From NCBI GenBank assembly GCA_937919655.1, contig CALFPJ010000078.1, positions 1 through 64,000 of the forward strand: DNA of 64,000 bases, read 5' to 3'. The notes beneath the pieces were generated by a model. That model was not told the DNA's origin and searched no databases. It worked only from the letters and a program-made list of their open reading frames with translations. This document shows positions 26,878-35,978 of this stretch, one piece after another; positions within the stretch are counted from its first letter, which is position 1; the number at the start of each line of letters is the position of its first letter. The position numbers were made by a program, and so were the translations under genes. The DNA is from an uncultured Gemmatimonadales bacterium (GTDB lineage Bacteria; Gemmatimonadota; Gemmatimonadetes; Longimicrobiales; Gaopeijiaceae).

Positions 26878-28029
26878 ATGACCCGCCGCACGCTGGGACT
26901 CTCCGCCACGATCGCCCTTGTCGCGTCCGGCTGTTCGGACGCACACGTGTCTGGACCCGAACGGGCGGCCTACCTCACGCTCATGGGCCAGGACACCCTG
27001 GCCGTCGAGTGGATCGAGTTCGGCGAAGGCTACGTAGATGCACAGGCCCTACTGCGCGGCACCCGGACAACGTTCGGGGAATACCACCTCGAGATGTCGG
27101 ACGCCGGCGAACTCATGGCGTACTCGGCGAGGACGTATGCGGGCGGCTCGAACGCCGGTGAGTTGCTCAGGTCGGAGACGCTCGTCTCGGACGGCGCCGG
27201 ACGGGCTATGGTCACGACCCAAGGCGGAGAGGAACAGCGCCGGGACTTCGACGCACCCACTGGTTCTGTTCCCTTCGTGGACATCCTCCACTGGCCCTTC
27301 GAAGCCGCGTTGCGGTGGCAGGTCAGGCAGGGCTCGATCGGCGACGCGGTGTCCACCTTCAGCGGCCGCGGCATGAGCTTCGCGCTCACACAAAACGGTA
27401 GCGGCAGCTGGGGACTGCGACACCCGAGCCGAGGCGTCTCAACCGTCCAGCTCGACGAAGAGGGTCGCATCCTCGCGTTGGACGGGACCGGGTCCACTCG
27501 CGCCTATGACCTCACCCGGCACGCCTGGGACGAGCTGGACATGGCCGCCATGGGCACCGCCTTCGCCGACCGCCCTCTGGGTGACTTATCCGGACGTGGG
27601 CTGATCAGAGCCGAGATCGCCGGCATTGCCTTCGCCGGCGACTACGGCGCACCCCAGAAGCGCGGCCGGACGATCTTTGGAGAATTGCTTACCTACGGGG
27701 TGTGGTGGAGGACCGGAGCGAACAATGCAACGCAGTTCTCGTTCGACGGTGACATCACGATCGATGGTGTCGTGATTCCGGCGGGAGACTACAGCCTCAC
27801 GTCGATTCCGGATGCAGACGGTGGTACGCTGATTATCAGCCGTCGCACGGGTCAGGGCGGGCAGAGCTACGACGAAGCGGAAGATCAGGCCCGAGTGCGC
27901 CTCCGCCGCGACGCGCTAGACGAAACAGTAGAGGTCTTCGAGATCCGCGTAGTGGCGGCGGATGATGGGGGGCGGATCGAGTTGCGTTGGGACGACGTAG
28001 TGTACTGGGTGCCGTTCACGGTTAACTAA
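26878..28029 (+). CDS. DUF2911-containing lipoprotein
   Basis: The 383-residue protein has a lipoprotein signal with lipobox VASGC (Cys near 19). After a large beta-rich region of unknown family, residues about 255-383 form a DUF2911 domain, with GRTIFGELLTYGVWWRTGAN and IPAGDYSLTSIP as typical cores. DUF2911 proteins are exported in Bacteroidota and Gemmatimonadota and have no assigned function. It lies 47 bases after the ATPase gene on the same strand and could be co-transcribed, though the functions look unrelated. Confidence 0.75.
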   Translation: MTRRTLGLSATIALVASGCSDAHVSGPERAAYLTLMGQDTLAVEWIEFGEGYVDAQALLRGTRTTFGEYHLEMSDAGELMAYSARTYAGGSNAGELLRSETLVSDGAGRAMVTTQGGEEQRRDFDAPTGSVPFVDILHWPFEAALRWQVRQGSIGDAVSTFSGRGMSFALTQNGSGSWGLRHPSRGVSTVQLDEEGRILALDGTGSTRAYDLTRHAWDELDMAAMGTAFADRPLGDLSGRGLIRAEIAGIAFAGDYGAPQKRGRTIFGELLTYGVWWRTGANNATQFSFDGDITIDGVVIPAGDYSLTSIPDADGGTLIISRRTGQGGQSYDEAEDQARVRLRRDALDETVEVFEIRVVAADDGGRIELRWDDVVYWVPFTVN

Positions 28030-28043
28030 AGTGAACTAACAAG

Positions 28044-28078
28044 CCGCCTTGCTCCCTCAACTACCTTCTACAAGGCGG
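28044..28078. terminator. Possible terminator hairpin between convergent genes
   Basis: CCGCCTTG at 28044-28051 pairs perfectly with CAAGGCGG at 28071-28078, leaving a 19-base loop and no T run. Its place between two convergent stop codons is suggestive only. Confidence 0.3.
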
Positions 28079-28105
28079 GAGGCTGAACCGCCCCGCTCGG
28101 CGCTC

Positions 28106-29593
28106 CTACGAGGCCCGTGGTCCATTCAGCATCGCATCCCGCAACTGCGCAACGATGAGGTCGACCTCTGCGGACGTAACGTGGAAGTGTGGCGTAAAGC
28201 GGAGAGAATTTTCGCCGCCGTGAATGACGCCGATGCCGTTGAAACGCATGTACTCCTCCGCGCTGTCCTTGCCGTAGGCCTTGTACTTCGGATCAAGTTC
28301 GCAGGAAAAGAGCAAGCCGGTGCCCTGCACCGCCGTGATCGGACCATCCAGTTCCGCGGCCAACGCTTCGAGCTTCTCCAGAAACTCGTGTCCCCTGTCT
28401 ACGATGTTGGCGCGAACCTCAGGGGTCACTATGCCGAGCACGGCTGCTCCGACGTCCATCGCCCGAGGATTGGCGGTCATGGTGTTCCCGTAGACGCCCT
28501 TCCTGTAGAGACCCGAAGCACGCCGGGTCATCGCGAGAACCGACAGAGGGAACTGCCCCCCGTTTAGCGCTTTTGAGTACGTCTCCATGTCTGGAGCAGC
28601 GAGCTCTTCGAACCCGGGAAAGTCCACGATGGAGAGGTAGCCCGTCGCTCGCAGGCCCGCCTGGATCGAATCCACGACAAGCAAAGTGTCGTGGGCCGCG
28701 GTCAACTCCCGCGCCACCTCGTAGAACTCCGGAGTGACCGCGACCCCTGGGTTGCCCTCGCCCATCACCGGCTCGATCAGCATTGCCTCAATGAAGAAGC
28801 CCGCGCTGTTCGCGCGCTCGAAGGCGAGCCGAAGTGCGCTAGTGTCGTTTATGGGAACCGCAAGGAGGTCGTCACTTCCGCGGAAGGTTGCGAGGTGTTT
28901 CTCGTAGGTCGGGCGGGTTGCGTGAGAGAACTCAGCCGCGCGCCCTGTGCGTCCGTGGAAGCTCCCCTCGAGGACCAGCTTCTTCACCGGGAGCCCGGCA
29001 TACCGGGCTCCCACGTCGGTTTGCAACTTTGCGTTGATGTCCAGGATGCGGGTAGCCACCGACACCGCCTCCGAGCCCGAATTCATCGCAAGGAAGTCGC
29101 TGAACGGGCAGCCCCCGGCCCGGGCCTGCCCAATTTCCTTCTGGAGCGCCCGGACCAGCCGTAGCTGTGAGGCGTTGGCGGTCATGACATTGGCCATCAC
29201 CTGGGGGCGACTCATTGCCTTCAGAACCGGCTCGGGCACGTGCCCGAACCCGAGCATCCCGTAGCCGCCGCTGTCGTGAACAACCGCTCCCTTCGTGGTC
29301 ACAACCCAAGGGCCGCGGGCGGCGAGCGACACATACGGATTGACCGTGTCGTCGCTGTAGAAGTTCACGAAGCTGCCCTGAATGCTGCGGATCTGCTCCA
29401 TTTCCCCCATGCCAACGAGTTCCGGGAACTCCTCGCTCAGCGCCTCGTATTCCGCGGTCGCCGCCTCAACCGCATCGACGAGGGTCGAGTCGTGTTGGCA
29501 AAACGAGCAGACCGTGTCATCGGATAGCCCGACCGTGCGACGCTCGCCAGCAGCGGAGCGAAGAGCATCGAGTTGTTCCAGTACACTGGCCAA
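28106..29593 (-). CDS. Class III PLP-dependent aminotransferase
   Basis: The 495-residue cytoplasmic enzyme has fold type I features: the phosphate-binding stretch NSGSEAVSVATRI, the Asp that contacts the PLP ring nitrogen in LLVVDSIQAGL, and the cofactor Lys in ETYSKALNGGQFPLS. A long N-terminal region (about 90 residues) precedes the usual GPWVVTTKGAVVHDSGGYG entry. The substrate is not evident; the subgroup includes enzymes acting on omega-amino acids such as 4-aminobutyrate or lysine. It is on the opposite strand from its neighbours and probably monocistronic. Confidence 0.8.
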   Translation of the reverse strand: MASVLEQLDALRSAAGERRTVGLSDDTVCSFCQHDSTLVDAVEAATAEYEALSEEFPELVGMGEMEQIRSIQGSFVNFYSDDTVNPYVSLAARGPWVVTTKGAVVHDSGGYGMLGFGHVPEPVLKAMSRPQVMANVMTANASQLRLVRALQKEIGQARAGGCPFSDFLAMNSGSEAVSVATRILDINAKLQTDVGARYAGLPVKKLVLEGSFHGRTGRAAEFSHATRPTYEKHLATFRGSDDLLAVPINDTSALRLAFERANSAGFFIEAMLIEPVMGEGNPGVAVTPEFYEVARELTAAHDTLLVVDSIQAGLRATGYLSIVDFPGFEELAAPDMETYSKALNGGQFPLSVLAMTRRASGLYRKGVYGNTMTANPRAMDVGAAVLGIVTPEVRANIVDRGHEFLEKLEALAAELDGPITAVQGTGLLFSCELDPKYKAYGKDSAEEYMRFNGIGVIHGGENSLRFTPHFHVTSAEVDLIVAQLRDAMLNGPRAS

Positions 29594-29808
29594 GGGGACC
29601 TCAGGGCAAATTCACGAGTGCAATAGGGCCGATTGACCCTGTACGAACTTCGACTCGCGCCGTTGTACGTCAAGCCATGCCCCGGACGATAAGGGGCGCG
29701 CTTCCGCGGGGCCGCCCCTGGGGAAGCGCCCAGGAAACATCTCCCTTCTGGCGCCAACTCTCTGCAGGTCAGAGGATTACACAATATTTCTCGTACCGAG
29801 TCGGCTTC

Positions 29809-31377
29809 ATGCATCACGCTCTTGTTCGCCTCGCGATCCTCGTTTTGGCTCTCGCATTGCCCGGGCTCGCCCGCGCTCAGGCCGCACCCCCGCCCGGTTT
29901 CGATGACTTCGTCGCCTCCGTCATGGACCGCTTCGAGGTTCCTGGGCTCTCGGTCGCGATCGTTAAGGACGGCCAGGTCGTCATGGCGAAGGGCTACGGC
30001 CTTCGCAAGCTGGGTTCATCAGCGCCGGTAGATGCCGAGACCCTCTTCGGCATCGCCTCGAACACCAAAGTGTTCACAGCCACCGCCTTGGGCATCCTGG
30101 TTGAGGAAGGAAAACTCGACTGGGACGCTCCAGTCATTCGCTACCTCCCTGACTTTCAGATGTACGACGCATGGGTGACGCGGCAGATCACCGTGCGGGA
30201 CCTTCTTGTGCACCGCAGCGGGCTTGGGCTAGGGGCGGGCGACCTCATGTTCTGGCCACCGACCACCTTCACGCGACCGGAGTTGGTGGAGCGCCTTCGT
30301 TACATCCCCCCGGCGACAAGCTTTAGAAGCGCGTACGCATACGACAACGTCCTGTACCCCGTGGCGGGCGAGGTCATCGCCGCAGTTAGTGGGATGAGTT
30401 GGGAAGACTTCGTTGAGACCAGGATCCTGCGGCCGGTGGGGATGACAGGCTCTGCGGTACGGTTGTCTCATCCTGACGAAGTGCCCAACGCCGCCATGAC
30501 CCACGCGCGCGTCGAAGGTGAGGTGCGCCCTGTCACGCCCTACTTGGGTGATAACGTGAACCCAGCCGGGGGGATCTTCTCGAATGCTCAGGACATGGCC
30601 CGCTGGATCATGGTGCAGATCGACTCCGGACGGGTCGCCGGAGGCGCTCGGGTCTTCGGGGCCTCCGTCACTCGTGAGCTCTGGAAACCGGTCACGCCCA
30701 TCCAATTCGGCAATCCGCCCGCCGAGCTGGCCCCGCTCCGTCACGACTTCCAGTTCTATGCGCTCGGCTTGGGTGTGCGGGACTATCGGGGGCATCGCAT
30801 GCTCACGCACACCGGCGGCCTCCCTGGCTACTTGTCGCAGGTCGCGTTTATTCCAGAGTTGGGTCTGGGTGTGGTCGTACTCACCAACCAGGAGTCCGGA
30901 GAGGCATTCAACTCGATCACTTATGAGGTGCTCGATCACTACATGGACGCCCCCGACTGGGACTGGCTAGAGGGCTTTGCCGCAGTAAAGGCGCGGGCCG
31001 ATGCGGCCCTTGCGGCATTCGAGGCCAACAGCGCCGCACAGCGAGATGAGTCTTCGACGCCGTCGCTCGAGTTGGCGGGGTATGTCGGCACATATCGCGA
31101 CGCGTGGTATGGGGACATCGACGTCGCTCAGGAAGGCAGCGGTCTCGAGATCCGCTTCTCACGCAGCCCCGATCTGATCGGCGACATGGTTCACTGGCAG
31201 CACGACACTTTCCTCGTGAGGTGGCACGCGCGCGAACTCAGAGCCGATGCGTTTATCACATTCACGCTGACGCCTGAGGGTGGGATCGACCACGCCACCA
31301 TGAAACCCGCGTCACCCGCCGTCGATTTCAGTTTCGATTTTCAGGATCTGCTGCTGAGGCCCGTCGTGGGAAGATGA
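29809..31377 (+). CDS. Exported serine hydrolase of the class C beta-lactamase family with a C-terminal DUF3471-like domain
   Basis: ATG 29809 is preferred over the upstream start at 29677 because it gives a signal peptide (LVRLAILVLALALPGLARAQ) and the extra 44 residues look non-coding. In the 522-residue protein the nucleophile motif is SNTK (in FGIASNTKVF), the Tyr motif is YDN (AYDNVLYP) and the third motif is HTG (LTHTGGLPG). The last about 100 residues form a beta domain like DUF3471. It probably acts in the periplasm on a D-amino-acid peptide, ester or beta-lactam-like bond; the substrate is unknown. It begins a + strand run of exported hydrolases. Confidence 0.88.
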   Translation: MHHALVRLAILVLALALPGLARAQAAPPPGFDDFVASVMDRFEVPGLSVAIVKDGQVVMAKGYGLRKLGSSAPVDAETLFGIASNTKVFTATALGILVEEGKLDWDAPVIRYLPDFQMYDAWVTRQITVRDLLVHRSGLGLGAGDLMFWPPTTFTRPELVERLRYIPPATSFRSAYAYDNVLYPVAGEVIAAVSGMSWEDFVETRILRPVGMTGSAVRLSHPDEVPNAAMTHARVEGEVRPVTPYLGDNVNPAGGIFSNAQDMARWIMVQIDSGRVAGGARVFGASVTRELWKPVTPIQFGNPPAELAPLRHDFQFYALGLGVRDYRGHRMLTHTGGLPGYLSQVAFIPELGLGVVVLTNQESGEAFNSITYEVLDHYMDAPDWDWLEGFAAVKARADAALAAFEANSAAQRDESSTPSLELAGYVGTYRDAWYGDIDVAQEGSGLEIRFSRSPDLIGDMVHWQHDTFLVRWHARELRADAFITFTLTPEGGIDHATMKPASPAVDFSFDFQDLLLRPVVGR

Positions 31378-31523
31378 GGCTGGGGGAGGCAATCGGCGTG
31401 GGAGCCCCGTGGGTCCAAGGCGGACTCCACCGCGACGTGGTGCCCGAAGTCCCACCTGCGTAGTCTTTGTTCGGACAAGTCGCTCAATACCCCATTTTCA
31501 CCTACCTCTTCCAGACGACAGCC

Positions 31524-32801
31524 ATGCTACGGTATCCAAATCCAGCCATGCTCGTCGCGATCGCGCTTTTGCAGGTCGCGTCCACGCCGCTCACCGCCCA
31601 GACAGCGGGAAGCCGCTTCAGCGATCAAGTGCGCGAGAACAGAACCGTCCAGGACGCCGTTCAGTGGATCGACGACAACTACGACGCCCAGGTCGAGGAG
31701 TGGATCCTCATTACTGAAATCCCCGCCAAGTCCACGATGGAGCAGGCGCGGGGGGCCTACGTCCGCGCCCAGATGGAGGCGGAGGGCCTGGAGGTGAGCA
31801 CTGACTCCATCGGAAACGTGACAGGCATCCGCCGGGGTGCCGGGGGCGGACAAACGGTGGTGTTCGCTGCCCACATGGACACGGTTCATCCTCAGGACAC
31901 TGATGTGTCCGTGACCCGGGACGGGGACATCCTCCGAGCGCCGGGCATCTTCGACAACAGCGCCTCGGTGGCCAACATGCTGGCCACCATTCGGGCCATG
32001 AACCGAGCCGGCGTCCGGACCCAGGGAGACGTGATCTTCGTCGCCACCGTCCAGGAGGAACTGGGACTCGTCGGGATGAACTATTGGCTCGACAACAACC
32101 CCGGGGTCACCGACATGCTCGTGGCGATGGACGGAGGCCTCGGCGGGGTTTCATACGGCGCGCTGGGCATCTACTGGACCCGGTACTGGTTCCGTGGCGA
32201 GGGGTCGCACACCAACTCGAGCACCGGGAAGCCCCACCCCGTGCGGGCCCTTTCCGAAGCGGTAGACCGCATCTATGAGCTCGAAATTCCCGAGGGCCAG
32301 GGCGGCGCCGTGTTCAACATCGGCATGATCGGGGGGGGCAAGATCTTCAACGGCATCCCCCAAGACATATTCTTCACGATGGATCTGCGCTCGGTTAACC
32401 CTGCGCTCCTAGATTCCCTGGACGCCGAGATCGAATCCCGGGTCGGCGCGGCAGCACGCGACCACAAGGTCCAGTGGGATGTGGAGCGGGTGCAGCAGAT
32501 GCCCGCAGGAGGCACGCCGGAGCAGCTCGGAGACCGCGCCGACCACCCGGTAGTCGTCACGGCGTTGGACGTCTACAACAGCCTGGATATCCCCACCCGT
32601 GGGCGCCCATCCGGCTCCACGGACGGGAACGCAGGCGTCGTACGCGGCATCCCATCCATCGCGGTGGGCCGAGGCACAGGCGGAGACCAGCACACCCTCA
32701 CGGAGTACGCCGACGGGACGAGCGCACGGAAGGCGACCATCGCGATCATCTACCTGGCGGCATCGCTTGCCGGGGTGGCGTCCGTAGCGTCGATCTCATG
32801 A
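31524..32801 (+). CDS. Exported M20-family metallopeptidase (peptidase T-like)
   Basis: The ATG at 31524 gives a signal peptide (MLVAIALLQVASTPLTAQT), so the TTG 57 bases upstream is less likely. The 425-residue protein shows the M20 metal-site pattern: AAHMDTVHP, the bridging Asp in GIFDNSAS, the catalytic Glu pair in TVQEELGLVG, a later Asp in VAMDGGLGG, and the final His in GGDQHTLTEYA. The insertion dimerisation domain lies in the middle. It is likely a periplasmic aminopeptidase or carboxypeptidase; its position between a serine hydrolase and amidohydrolases suggests peptide scavenging. Confidence 0.85.
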   Translation: MLRYPNPAMLVAIALLQVASTPLTAQTAGSRFSDQVRENRTVQDAVQWIDDNYDAQVEEWILITEIPAKSTMEQARGAYVRAQMEAEGLEVSTDSIGNVTGIRRGAGGGQTVVFAAHMDTVHPQDTDVSVTRDGDILRAPGIFDNSASVANMLATIRAMNRAGVRTQGDVIFVATVQEELGLVGMNYWLDNNPGVTDMLVAMDGGLGGVSYGALGIYWTRYWFRGEGSHTNSSTGKPHPVRALSEAVDRIYELEIPEGQGGAVFNIGMIGGGKIFNGIPQDIFFTMDLRSVNPALLDSLDAEIESRVGAAARDHKVQWDVERVQQMPAGGTPEQLGDRADHPVVVTALDVYNSLDIPTRGRPSGSTDGNAGVVRGIPSIAVGRGTGGDQHTLTEYADGTSARKATIAIIYLAASLAGVASVASIS

Positions 32802-32985
32802 GGGGCGTGGGTTCTCTCGGTCGCCCGCCTTCAGCACCCAGCACCCGAACGCATCGCATCCCACCCGTCCGGATTCCCCAACCCCACCAACCGTGATAGG
32901 CTGCACACAGTCCTATCCTATCACGTCTGGTGGGGCCGGGAGCGGACGTCCGCTCACAGTCTTCAGGTACTCTTTGGGGGATTTC

Positions 32986-35976
32986 GTGAAAACCACACTC
33001 TCGGCGCTGACGTTGAGCCTTCTCCTGGCAGCAGGAGCGAGCGCGCAGCAGTCCAGCCGCACACAGCCCATCGAGGGCATCCGCGACAACGGGACAGGAT
33101 ACCATGCGCTGGTGGGTGCGCGTGTTGTGACCGCACCCGGCCAGGCGATCGACAACGCCACGATCGTCATCCGAAACGGCATGATCCAATCCGTCGAACG
33201 CGGCGGTACCCCGCCGGCCGGGGCCCGCGTCTGGGACCTGACGGGGCAGACGGTCTACCCGGGGTTCATCGACTCTCACGCCGACCTTGGGATGGACCAA
33301 GTCCCCGAGGGCGGTGATGTCGGGCCCACGCACTGGAATCCCCAGGTGCGCGCGTGGTTCAGCACCACGGCCAACCTCCAGGACGACGAGGCGCGCAGAA
33401 AGGCGCTCCGCTCGCAGGGCTTCGGGACGGCGCTTGTCGTGCCGAAGCAGGGGATTTTCCGGGGCTCGGCATCGGTCGTGAACCTGGGCGATGCCGGGGT
33501 GCGCGACCGGGTACTCAGGCCTGACCTCGCTCAGTCGATCGGCTTCCAGCGCTCCTTCGAGCTCGGAGGCCGTTACCCCGACTCGTCGATGGGCGTGATC
33601 GCCCTCATGAAGCAGACCTTCATGGATGCCGATTGGTACGAGCGGGCCTGGGACGCTTACGATGCCAGCGGCCGCGCCTTTCTGCCCCCGGAGACGAGCG
33701 CTGCCCTGGGAGCCCTGGAGAACGCGGTCCATGGCCAGCAGCCCGTCATCTTCGAGACGCGCAGTGAAGAGGAGTACCTCAGGGGCCAGAAGCTCGCGGC
33801 AGACTACGGACTCGATGCCTGGTACCGGGGGAACGGTCAGGAGTACCGGATCCTCGACGTGCTGAGCCAGACCAGCGCACCGCTCTTCGTGCCGCTCGAC
33901 TTCCCGGACGCGCCGAGCGTGGACGATCCGGAGTCGGCCATGGATGCGTCGCTCGCCGAGTTGCGTCATTGGTACCTCGCTCCGACGAACCCAGCGCAGC
34001 TCGCGGACGCTGGAATCGACTTCGCGATCACAAGCGACGGCCTGACGTCGGTGGCGGACTTCCTGCCTAACTTGCGGACCGCGGTGGCGCGAGGGCTCTC
34101 CGAAGACGACGCGCTTGCTGCGATCACGACGACGCCGGCCCGATATCTGGGCATCGAAGGCACGCACGGAACGATCGCGGCAGGCAAAGTCGCCAACCTC
34201 GTGGTCGCCGAGGGTGACCTCTTCACAACGGAAGCCGATGTCCGTGACGTGTGGGTGCAGGGCAAGGTCTACGGCGTGACGCGCGCGGCACAGATCGATC
34301 CGCGTGGTACATGGATGATCGCCTCGGACGACCAGTGGGGCTTCCAGGCCCAACTGACCCTGGAGGGCACGCTCAACCGGCTCCGCGGCTTCATCGACGT
34401 GGCGCCGGGGCGGAACGTGAGCGAGGGCGTCCGCGTCGAAATCGCCTCGGCCAGCGTCATCGCCGAGACGGGTAGGTTGGAAGTGCGCTTCCCGGGCGAC
34501 GACCTCGGATACGAGGGCACGGCCCTGCTCGCGGGCTCGGTCAGCGGGAACGACTTCTACGGCTGGACGGCGCTTCCCAATGGCGCTAATCCGTCGTTCC
34601 AAGGTGAGCGTACGGCTCCGTTCACAGGCGATGCGGTCGGCACCGTTGCCTCCGACGTACCAGACATCGACCTGCCGTGGATTCGTCCGATGATGGAGTA
34701 CGGCGTCCCTTCCATTCCTCAGCAACCGGCCGCCGTCTTCGTTCGCAACGCGACGGTGTGGACCCAGGGGCCCCAGGGCCGGCTGGAGAACGCGGACGTG
34801 CTGATCCGCAACGGACAGATCGCCGAGGTGGGCACGAACCTTACCGCACCGCGCGGCGCGGTACAGATCGACGGAACTGGCAAGCACGTGACGCCTGGAC
34901 TGATCGATCCGCACATCCATTCCGGCGTCAGCGATGTCAACGAGACGGGCGCCACGATCGTGCCCGAGGTCTACATGGGCGATGTGCTGACGCACAACAA
35001 CATCTGGATGTACCGTCAGCTCGCCGGCGGCCTCACGACCGCAATGATCAAGCACGGTTCGGCCAACCCCATCGGGGGTGAGAACGTGATCGTGAAGATG
35101 CGCTGGGGCTTGCTTCCGGAGCAGCTCAAGCTGGAGGGTGGGTCCCGTACGGTGAAGTTCGCGCTCGGTGAGAACCCCAAGCGTTGCTGCTACGAAGGCC
35201 GCTACCCGGACACGCGCATGGGAACCCAGGAGATCATCCGCGACCACTTCCTGGCCGCGCGCGACTACGAGCGTGAGTGGAAGGCATGGGAAGCGAGCGG
35301 CGAAGGCATTCCACCGCGGCGCGACCTCAGGATGGAGGCGCTTCTCGACATCCTGAACCAAGAGCTTCTGATCTCGTCGCACGGCTACCGCGCCGACGAG
35401 TTCCTCGCGCTCATTCGCCTGGCCGAGGAATTCGGCTTCCGCGTGCAGACAATCCAGCACGGAGTGGAGGCATACAAGATCGCGCCCGAGCTAGCCGCCG
35501 CCGGTGTTGCCGCCGCGGTCTGGAGCGACTGGGGTGGTTTCAAGATGGAGGCGTACGACGCCACGAAGTACAATGTTCGCATCCTGATGGAGGCGGGCGT
35601 GACTGTGTCCCTTCACTCGGACAACCAGCAGATCGCCAGTCGCATGAACTGGGAAGCGGGCAAGCTCCTGCGAACCGGACTGACGGAAGAACAGGCGCTC
35701 ACGACCGTTACGATCAACGCGGCCAAGGTGCTGGCCATCGATAACCGGGTCGGATCGCTGGAAGCCGGCAAGGACGCCGACTTCGTCGTCTGGAGTGGGA
35801 ATCCGCTCTCGCAGTTCACCAAGGCCGAGCAGACCTGGGTGGACGGACGTCGCTACTTCTCTTTGGAGGAGGACGCGGTGCTACGCGCGCAGGTCGAGAA
35901 TGAACGCCAGCAGTTGATCCAAGCGGTCCTGTCCGCCGGTAGTGGCGACCGTGGCTCGAACGGTGGGGGGAATTGA
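32986..35976 (+). CDS. Exported tandem amidohydrolase, second half carrying the metal-binding HxH
   Basis: GTG 32986 after a G-rich ribosome-binding stretch gives a signal peptide (TTLSALTLSLLLAAGASAQ); the upstream GTG at 32893 would add a non-signal leader. The 996-residue protein contains two amidohydrolase units. In the first (about 40-500) the usual HxH is replaced by DSHADLG, so one metal ligand is lost. In the second (about 610-960) the motif is intact: GLIDPHIHSG. Later residues include QTIQHGVEAY and VSLHSDNQQ. The two-unit arrangement suggests an active half with a structural half. The substrate is unknown; such proteins are found in peptide or cyclic amide catabolism. It is two bases from the next gene. 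Confidence 0.85.
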   Translation: MKTTLSALTLSLLLAAGASAQQSSRTQPIEGIRDNGTGYHALVGARVVTAPGQAIDNATIVIRNGMIQSVERGGTPPAGARVWDLTGQTVYPGFIDSHADLGMDQVPEGGDVGPTHWNPQVRAWFSTTANLQDDEARRKALRSQGFGTALVVPKQGIFRGSASVVNLGDAGVRDRVLRPDLAQSIGFQRSFELGGRYPDSSMGVIALMKQTFMDADWYERAWDAYDASGRAFLPPETSAALGALENAVHGQQPVIFETRSEEEYLRGQKLAADYGLDAWYRGNGQEYRILDVLSQTSAPLFVPLDFPDAPSVDDPESAMDASLAELRHWYLAPTNPAQLADAGIDFAITSDGLTSVADFLPNLRTAVARGLSEDDALAAITTTPARYLGIEGTHGTIAAGKVANLVVAEGDLFTTEADVRDVWVQGKVYGVTRAAQIDPRGTWMIASDDQWGFQAQLTLEGTLNRLRGFIDVAPGRNVSEGVRVEIASASVIAETGRLEVRFPGDDLGYEGTALLAGSVSGNDFYGWTALPNGANPSFQGERTAPFTGDAVGTVASDVPDIDLPWIRPMMEYGVPSIPQQPAAVFVRNATVWTQGPQGRLENADVLIRNGQIAEVGTNLTAPRGAVQIDGTGKHVTPGLIDPHIHSGVSDVNETGATIVPEVYMGDVLTHNNIWMYRQLAGGLTTAMIKHGSANPIGGENVIVKMRWGLLPEQLKLEGGSRTVKFALGENPKRCCYEGRYPDTRMGTQEIIRDHFLAARDYEREWKAWEASGEGIPPRRDLRMEALLDILNQELLISSHGYRADEFLALIRLAEEFGFRVQTIQHGVEAYKIAPELAAAGVAAAVWSDWGGFKMEAYDATKYNVRILMEAGVTVSLHSDNQQIASRMNWEAGKLLRTGLTEEQALTTVTINAAKVLAIDNRVGSLEAGKDADFVVWSGNPLSQFTKAEQTWVDGRRYFSLEEDAVLRAQVENERQQLIQAVLSAGSGDRGSNGGGN

Positions 35977-35978
35977 TC

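Noticed and set aside
32746-35460. A 904-codon open frame on the minus strand opposite the tandem amidohydrolase
   Set aside because: It is the high-GC antisense shadow of a clear enzyme; the product is Arg/Val/His-rich with no domain, and the plus strand has signal peptide and metal motifs.
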